This document shows, one piece after another, positions 59,198 to 64,000 of a DNA stretch of 64,000 nt. The translations under genes were made by a program, and so were the position numbers. Under the pieces are notes generated by a model that saw only the letters and a list, made by a program, of their open reading frames with translations, ran no database searches and had not been told where the DNA came from. Position 1 is the first letter of the stretch. Each line of letters starts with the position of its first letter. The stretch covers positions 124,001 to 188,000 of the forward strand of contig NZ_JAQSJE010000004.1 in NCBI RefSeq assembly GCF_028649535.1. Direction: 5' to 3'. Origin of the DNA: Mannheimia cairinae (GTDB lineage Bacteria > Pseudomonadota > Gammaproteobacteria > Enterobacterales > Pasteurellaceae).

Positions 59198-59336
59198 TAA
59201 ATCTTCACTTTGGAATAGTAGATTGACTTTAAATTTCATATTCTCACTAATGAATTATTAGGAGTTATCTTATTAATTTAATAGGAAAAATTCTCATTTT
59301 TATATATTTATTTTTTACCTGCGTGGGAGAACCAAA

Positions 59337-60842
59337 ATGAAATTTATAGCAAAAGGCCTTGTAATGGCGACAATTTCAATGTTGGGGTGTTTACAGCCTG
59401 CTTTAGCTGAAGAATCAAAAACAGAATCACTAACAGATAAAGCACTTAAATACGAAAAATTAGGCGTTACGATTAACTCTGCAAACCATACTTTTGCAGA
59501 GAAGTATCCATTACAATACAACTCTTGGAAAGCAACATCTGAATCAGCGGATCTTGATAGTGCATTAGAAGAGGATCCTCGTTATGTGATTTTGTGGGCA
59601 GGTTATGCTTTCTCGAAAGATTATAACAAGCCACGTGGTCACTATTATGCGGTAACTGATGTACGTGATATTTTACGTACAGGAGCACCAAAAGATGAAA
59701 ATGATGGTCCACAACCAATGGCTTGCTGGACTTGTAAAGGCCCAGATGCTGCTCGTTTACTTGAAGAAAAAGGAGAACGTGGATACTTCGATCCTAAATG
59801 GGCAAAATATGGTGCAGAAATTGTAAACTCTATTGGTTGTGCAGACTGCCACGACACAAATTCAGAGGAGTTCAAACAAGGCAAACCTGCACTACAAGTT
59901 GCTCGTCCTCACGTATTACGTGCCTTAAATACAGTAGGTTGGAAATTTGAAGATTTAGATAAACACGGAAAACGTGCTGCAGTTTGTGCAAACTGTCACG
60001 TTGAATACTACTTCAAAAACAAAACTGATGTAACCTTCCCTTGGGATAAAGGTGTAGATGTCGATAGCATTGAAAAATATTTCGATGAAATCGAATTTGC
60101 AGACTGGACTCACGCATTATCTAAAACACCTATGTTAAAAGCACAGCACCCAGACTTTGAAGTTTGGTCGCAAGGTGTGCACGGTAAAAACGGTGTAACC
60201 TGTATTGATTGCCATATGCCGAAAGTAAAAGATAAAGATGGCAATGTTTATACAGATCACAAAATCGGTAACCCATTCGATCAATTTGATGCAACTTGTA
60301 AAACTTGTCACGAACAAAGTAAAGAAACGTTACAAGCTCGTGTAGCAGAACATAAAAAACAAGTTAAAGACGCAATGATCAAATTAGAAGATCAAATCGT
60401 GAAAGCTCACTTTGAAGCGAAAGCTGCTTGGGACGCTGGTGCAACTCAAGATGAAATGACCGATATTCAAACTGCTATCCGTCACGCTCAATGGCGTTGG
60501 GATTACTCAGCGGCTGGTCACGGTAGCCATATGCACGCACCAGATGTAATGTTACACGTTATTGCAACAGGTATTGACCGTGCTGCAGATGCTCGTGCGA
60601 AATTAGGGGTTGTATTAACTAAACACGGGGTAGAAACACCAGTAGCAATTCCAGATATTTCAACTAAAGAGAAAGCACAAAAAGCGATTGGCTTAGATAT
60701 TCCTAAAGAACAAGCTGCAAAAGATGAATTCTTAAAAACTGTTGTTCCACAATGGGAAGCTGAAGCTCGTGCTAAAGGTTTATTACCAGCAGAAGAAGTA
60801 AAACCTGCAGCAGTTGTTGCACCAAAAGCAGAAGCAAAATAA
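59337..60842 (+). CDS. nrfA: Cytochrome c nitrite reductase, catalytic subunit
   Basis: A 501-residue periplasmic pentaheme enzyme with a signal peptide (cleavage after PALAE region, residue ~25). The catalytic heme site is CWTCK (130-134), with Lys as axial ligand; the four other sites are CADCH (168-172), CANCH (217-221), CIDCH (289-293) and CKTCH (321-325). It reduces nitrite to ammonium with six electrons. The C-terminus has an A/K/P-rich tail after the conserved part. First gene of nrfABCD, with GGGAG before the ATG and NarP and FNR-like sites upstream. Confidence 0.97.
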   Translation: MKFIAKGLVMATISMLGCLQPALAEESKTESLTDKALKYEKLGVTINSANHTFAEKYPLQYNSWKATSESADLDSALEEDPRYVILWAGYAFSKDYNKPRGHYYAVTDVRDILRTGAPKDENDGPQPMACWTCKGPDAARLLEEKGERGYFDPKWAKYGAEIVNSIGCADCHDTNSEEFKQGKPALQVARPHVLRALNTVGWKFEDLDKHGKRAAVCANCHVEYYFKNKTDVTFPWDKGVDVDSIEKYFDEIEFADWTHALSKTPMLKAQHPDFEVWSQGVHGKNGVTCIDCHMPKVKDKDGNVYTDHKIGNPFDQFDATCKTCHEQSKETLQARVAEHKKQVKDAMIKLEDQIVKAHFEAKAAWDAGATQDEMTDIQTAIRHAQWRWDYSAAGHGSHMHAPDVMLHVIATGIDRAADARAKLGVVLTKHGVETPVAIPDISTKEKAQKAIGLDIPKEQAAKDEFLKTVVPQWEAEARAKGLLPAEEVKPAAVVAPKAEAK

Positions 60843-60861
60843 TGTAGCTTGAGGTGATATT

Positions 60862-61518
60862 ATGAAAAATTTAATTTCAAAAGCAGGGCGAGCATTCGCC
60901 CTTATACAAGCGGTTACATTTGCAAGTTTTTTTGCAATTTCAACCGCTAATGCCCAAATGCCACAGCTACCAAAACCACTTTGGCAAACTGAGCAAACAG
61001 ATGATGCACAAATTGCTGAAGATGCTCGTCGTGATCCAAATAAATATTGTGTTCAATGTCACGAGTCTGCTAATGCAACAGGTAAACCATTTCATCACGC
61101 GGGGAAACACTTCCAAAAAGATGTGAAAAGCCCAAATAATGGTGAGCCAATTACTTGTGTAAGTTGTCACGGTAATATTTCTGAGCATCACCGTAAAGGT
61201 GTCAAAGATGTAATGCGTTTTAATCCGCAAGATAAAGCATCTAACCCAGATTTAGAGCGTTCTATTAGTGAACAAAATCAAGTCTGTGTAGCGTGTCATA
61301 CCGCAGATAAATTACGTGAAACATTCTGGGCACACGATACTCACGCAAGTAAAATTTCGTGTACTAACTGCCACGAGCTTCACCCAGAAAAAGAACCAAT
61401 GAAGGGCATTGCTGAAAAAGATCGTATTAAACTTTGTACAGACTGCCACACTAAAATTCACTCTGGCGAATTTAAAACACCAGAAATGAGAGCAAAAGAA
61501 GCAAAAGGAACTAAATAA
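60862..61518 (+). CDS. nrfB: Pentaheme cytochrome NrfB, electron donor to NrfA
   Basis: A 218-residue periplasmic cytochrome with a signal peptide ending at ISTANA (~residue 31) and five CxxCH sites: CVQCH, CVSCH, CVACH, CTNCH and CTDCH. It passes electrons from the NrfCD quinol dehydrogenase to NrfA. It follows nrfA by 19 bp and overlaps nrfC by one base (TAATG). An uptake-signal core (ACAAGCGGTT) is embedded in the signal-peptide codons. Confidence 0.95.
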   Translation: MKNLISKAGRAFALIQAVTFASFFAISTANAQMPQLPKPLWQTEQTDDAQIAEDARRDPNKYCVQCHESANATGKPFHHAGKHFQKDVKSPNNGEPITCVSCHGNISEHHRKGVKDVMRFNPQDKASNPDLERSISEQNQVCVACHTADKLRETFWAHDTHASKISCTNCHELHPEKEPMKGIAEKDRIKLCTDCHTKIHSGEFKTPEMRAKEAKGTK

Positions 61519-62195
61519 TGACTTGCACCCGTAGAGATTTCGTCTCAGGGGCAGGTGCTATCGCTGTCGTAGCAAGCACCGGGCTTGCTACCTCAGTAAC
61601 TCTTGCTACTGAGAAAGAACAAAAGAAAATTCGCTATGCGATGGTCCACGATGAAACTTCTTGTATCGGCTGCACTGCTTGTATGGATGCTTGCCGTACT
61701 ACAAACAATGTACCAGAAGGTGTTTCTCGTTTAGAGATTATCCGTAGTGAACCATTTGGTGAATTCCCAAATGTACAATATGAGTTTTTCCGTCAATCTT
61801 GCCAACATTGTACAAATGCTCCTTGCGTAAGCGTTTGTCCAACAGGTGCCTCATTTGTTGATCCTGAAACCGGTATTGTTGATGTGCACTCAGACTTGTG
61901 TGTTGGTTGCCAATATTGTATTGCGGTTTGTCCGTACCGTGTTCGTTTTATTCACCCAGAGAAAAAATCGGCAGATAAATGTAATTTCTGTCGTGATACG
62001 AATTTAGCAGAAGGCAAGCAACCAGCTTGTGTGGAAGCTTGTCCGACTAAAGCATTAACCTTTGGTGATATGAATGATCCAACCAGTGATATTTTCCATA
62101 AAGTGAAAAACAACCCTGTTTATCGTACGAAAACATCACTAGGTACAGAGCCTAACTTATATCATATTCCATTTGGTAAAGGAGAGCATAGATAA
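61518..62195 (+). CDS. nrfC: NrfC, periplasmic 4Fe-4S ferredoxin subunit
   Basis: A 225-residue iron-sulfur protein with a Tat signal (CTRRDFVSGAGAIAVVAST). Four cysteine clusters are visible: CIGCTACMDAC, CQHCTNAPCVSVCP, CVGCQYCIAVCP and CNFC...CVEACP, so four 4Fe-4S clusters as in the DMSO-reductase B-subunit family. It takes electrons from NrfD and hands them to NrfB. It is coupled to both neighbours by one-base TAATG overlaps. Confidence 0.95.
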   Translation: MTCTRRDFVSGAGAIAVVASTGLATSVTLATEKEQKKIRYAMVHDETSCIGCTACMDACRTTNNVPEGVSRLEIIRSEPFGEFPNVQYEFFRQSCQHCTNAPCVSVCPTGASFVDPETGIVDVHSDLCVGCQYCIAVCPYRVRFIHPEKKSADKCNFCRDTNLAEGKQPACVEACPTKALTFGDMNDPTSDIFHKVKNNPVYRTKTSLGTEPNLYHIPFGKGEHR

Positions 62196-63163
62196 TGAAT
62201 GAATATGTACCTTTCCAAACCCCAAATTTAGTTTGGGACAGCAGTATTGCTATTTACTTGTTCTTATTGGGGATTTCCTCAGGAGCAGTTCAGTTAGCGA
62301 TTGCTTACCGTAATAGCGGTGCTAAAATTGAAAAAAATAGCGAAAACTGGATTATTCGTAGTGGTGCAATACTTGGTACTTTACCAACTATTATTGGTTT
62401 GTTACTGTTAATTTTTCACTTAACTAAACCTTGGACATTCTGGAAATTAATGTTTAATTATAACTTTAATTCAGTAATGTCGATGGGGGTAATGTTATTC
62501 CAACTCTATATGGCAGTGCTTGTTGTATGGATTGCGGTAATGTTTAAAGATTGGATTGCGGTGTTTATTAATCGTAATTTACCAATGTTTAAATTCTTAC
62601 TGAGCTGGATTGATTTTGCAGAGGAAAAATTACTAAAACCGATTGAGTTTATCTTATTCGTGCTAGCAGCGGTATTAGGGGCTTATACAGGCTTCTTACT
62701 CTCTGCATTAGTGAGTTACCCAATGTTGAATAACCCTGTATTACCAGCGTTATTCTTAGCATCTGGTGCATCATCGGGTATTGCTGCAACTTTCCTTGTA
62801 GTTCTACTTGCAGGAAAACTCTCTGGCGAAAGTAACGAAGTTCACTTTATGCACAAATTTGAAGTGCCAATTATGGTAACAGAACTTGGCTTAATTGTAG
62901 CATTCTTTGTTGGCCTACACTTTGGTGGAGCAGATAAGCAACTTGCGTTAGCTAATGCTTTAAGTGGGTTCTGGGGCTCAGTATTCTGGATAGGCATAAT
63001 GCTAATTGGTATAGCCATTCCGCTTACGGCAAATATTTTTGGCTCTCACCGCTTGAAACATAATGTGAAATTTATTATCTTAATTTCAATTTTCGATTTA
63101 ATCGGTGTACTCTGCTTACGTTATTTTATACTTTATGCAGGGCAACTTACCGTTGCAAGTTAA
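62195..63163 (+). CDS. nrfD: NrfD, membrane quinol-oxidising subunit
   Basis: A 322-residue NrfD/PsrC-family membrane protein with about eight hydrophobic helices. The first helix VWDSSIAIYLFLLGISSGAVQLAIAY and the LGAYTGFLLSALVSYPMLNNPVLPALFLASGASSGIAATFLVVLL segment are family hallmarks. It oxidises menaquinol in the inner membrane and feeds NrfC. Its start overlaps the nrfC stop. A strong terminator follows, separating it from nrfE. Confidence 0.95.
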   Translation: MNEYVPFQTPNLVWDSSIAIYLFLLGISSGAVQLAIAYRNSGAKIEKNSENWIIRSGAILGTLPTIIGLLLLIFHLTKPWTFWKLMFNYNFNSVMSMGVMLFQLYMAVLVVWIAVMFKDWIAVFINRNLPMFKFLLSWIDFAEEKLLKPIEFILFVLAAVLGAYTGFLLSALVSYPMLNNPVLPALFLASGASSGIAATFLVVLLAGKLSGESNEVHFMHKFEVPIMVTELGLIVAFFVGLHFGGADKQLALANALSGFWGSVFWIGIMLIGIAIPLTANIFGSHRLKHNVKFIILISIFDLIGVLCLRYFILYAGQLTVAS

Positions 63164-63177
63164 TAATGCATATTAGT

Positions 63178-63212
63178 GATAGCGCTCGTCTTAGACGAGT
63201 GCTATCTTTTTT
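63178..63212 (+). terminator. Terminator after nrfD
   Basis: GATAGCGCTCGTCT and AGACGAGTGCTATC form a long stem with one G-T pair, followed by TTTTTT. Confidence 0.88.
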
Positions 63213-63298
63213 AAATCAGAAATAGTTGAGCATAAAGCACTCAAGAATTATCTTTGGTGCTTTTATTCCCTTACAAGCGGTTATATTTTGGATCTATT

Positions 63299-64000
63299 AT
63301 GCTACCCGAACTGGGCTATTTTTTACTCTTATTAGCGGCAATTTCCGCCATTTTTCAAGTTGGCTTTTCCTTGTGGGGAGAAATACGTAAGCAATACCAT
63401 TGGCTGGCATTAGCTCCGCTTTTTACCTATTTACAAGCCATTTTTACCACGCTCTCTTTTTCTATTTTGGTGTATGCATTTTTAACAGATGATTTTTCTG
63501 TTATTTATGTTGCAGCTCATTCGAATACTCAATTACCTAATTTCTTTAAATTTGCTGCCAGTTGGGGCGGGCACGAAGGTTCAATGTTGTTTTGGCTGAC
63601 AGCCCTTGTAATTTGGTCTGCAGTATTTTGCAAATTTTCTCAAAAAATTGACCGCTTGTTTGCCAACAGAAGTTTAACGATGCTTGGGCTAATTTCTCTT
63701 GGTTTCTTACTGTTTATTTTGTTGGTTTCTAATCCGTTTGAGCGAGGCTTTCCACCGCCACCAGAAGGACGAGATCTCAACCCGATGTTACAAGATATTG
63801 GTTTGATTTTTCATCCTCCGTTACTCTATTTAGGCTATGTCGGTTTTGCCGTAAGCTTTGCAATGATTGTGGGCTCCCTTGTTTCTGGCAGTATTGATGC
63901 CGCCATTATGCGTTGGATTCGACCTTGGACGATGATCTCTTGGGGCTTTCTAACCGCAGGCATTATGTTAGGAGCTTGGTGGGCATACTATGAATTAGGC
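63299..64000 (+). CDS. nrfE: Heme lyase subunit NrfE (CcmF-like), N-terminal part
   Basis: The first 234 codons of a membrane protein that runs off the right edge. It starts MLPELGYFLLLLAAISAIFQ, and FAASWGGHEGSMLFWLTALVIW carries the WWD-family-like tryptophan/glycine motif; NPFERGFPPPPEGRDLNPMLQDIGLIFHPPLLYLGYVGFAV and WGFLTAGIMLGAWWAYYELG are the CcmF/NrfE hallmarks. NrfE attaches heme to the unusual CxxCK site of NrfA (or, if a general CcmF, to CxxCH sites). It lies 135 bp beyond the nrfD terminator, so it needs its own promoter or read-through. NrfE is chosen over CcmF from the nrf context. Confidence 0.85.
   Translation, partial: MLPELGYFLLLLAAISAIFQVGFSLWGEIRKQYHWLALAPLFTYLQAIFTTLSFSILVYAFLTDDFSVIYVAAHSNTQLPNFFKFAASWGGHEGSMLFWLTALVIWSAVFCKFSQKIDRLFANRSLTMLGLISLGFLLFILLVSNPFERGFPPPPEGRDLNPMLQDIGLIFHPPLLYLGYVGFAVSFAMIVGSLVSGSIDAAIMRWIRPWTMISWGFLTAGIMLGAWWAYYELG

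Noticed and set aside
59150-59300. A possible ilvG attenuator: a 16-codon minus-strand leader with several Leu codons followed by the TACCTCTTAAGAGGTA palindrome and a T-run
   Set aside because: The peptide has too few branched-chain residues for a classic leader, and the palindrome fits the NarP 7-2-7 rule exactly next to an FNR-like site. I cannot exclude a double role.

Overview
The window is a chromosomal segment of a Pasteurellaceae bacterium. Evidence: the tmRNA proteolysis tag reads ANDEQYALAA, uptake-signal cores of the Actinobacillus pleuropneumoniae/Mannheimia type (ACAAGCGGT) occur throughout and often form inverted pairs in terminators, and the gene set (nrfABCDE, ilvGM, HutZ with a heme receptor, rlmN-pilF) fits that family. 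A Mannheimia- or Actinobacillus-like host is the best guess; species cannot be fixed from sequence alone.

Region 1 (1-1139): the end of fabB and a HigBA toxin-antitoxin pair.

Region 2 (1140-12836): an ~11.7 kb integrated element lying against the 3' end of ssrA (tmRNA). It is bounded by 62-bp direct repeats that contain the ssrA terminator, with matching arm-type sites inside both ends. It carries a tyrosine integrase, an AlpA-type regulator, an AntA/AntB antirepressor, an Ash/Icd-like protein, a D5/P4-type helicase, two small-terminase-like proteins, a Panacea-domain (DUF4065) antitoxin with a very short partner, several small unknown genes, and one secreted lysozyme-inhibitor-like cargo gene on the opposite strand. 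It has no capsid, portal, tail or large-terminase gene. This is the plan of a phage satellite of the phage-inducible chromosomal island (PICI) type. Two mirror-image clusters of the 8-mer AAGTGATA near its ends look like a two-part replication origin.

Region 3 (12846-29000): housekeeping: ssrA, rpoH (with an acidic N-terminal extension), a DUF3144-like gene, kdsC, a yggS-type PLP protein, typA/bipA, pepN, the Fur-controlled divergent pair hutZ/heme receptor, a TyrP-type transporter and mfd.

Region 4 (29009-38743): a REPIN-like element, brnTA, pepT, then a trimeric autotransporter adhesin gene sitting between two near-identical ~236-bp tRNA-Gly(GCC)-tRNA-Leu(TAA) units, followed by a second pepT-like gene with an AbgT transporter.

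Region 5 (38947-49721): a Mn/Fe/Zn ABC transporter whose permease genes and ATPase/binding-protein genes converge on each other, rlmN, two tandem toxin-antitoxin pairs, pilF, tex, a REPIN, an SDR oxidoreductase and a nitroreductase.

Region 6 (49829-64000): sppA; a fused thiD-thiE gene and a convergent thiM, each behind its own TPP riboswitch; a class III ribonucleotide reductase operon in the order nrdG-nrdD behind paired NrdR boxes; ilvGM; and the formate-dependent nitrite reductase operon nrfABCD with NarP- and FNR-like sites, then nrfE, which runs off the end. The nrd and nrf operons and the several metal and heme uptake genes suit a facultative anaerobe living in an animal host.
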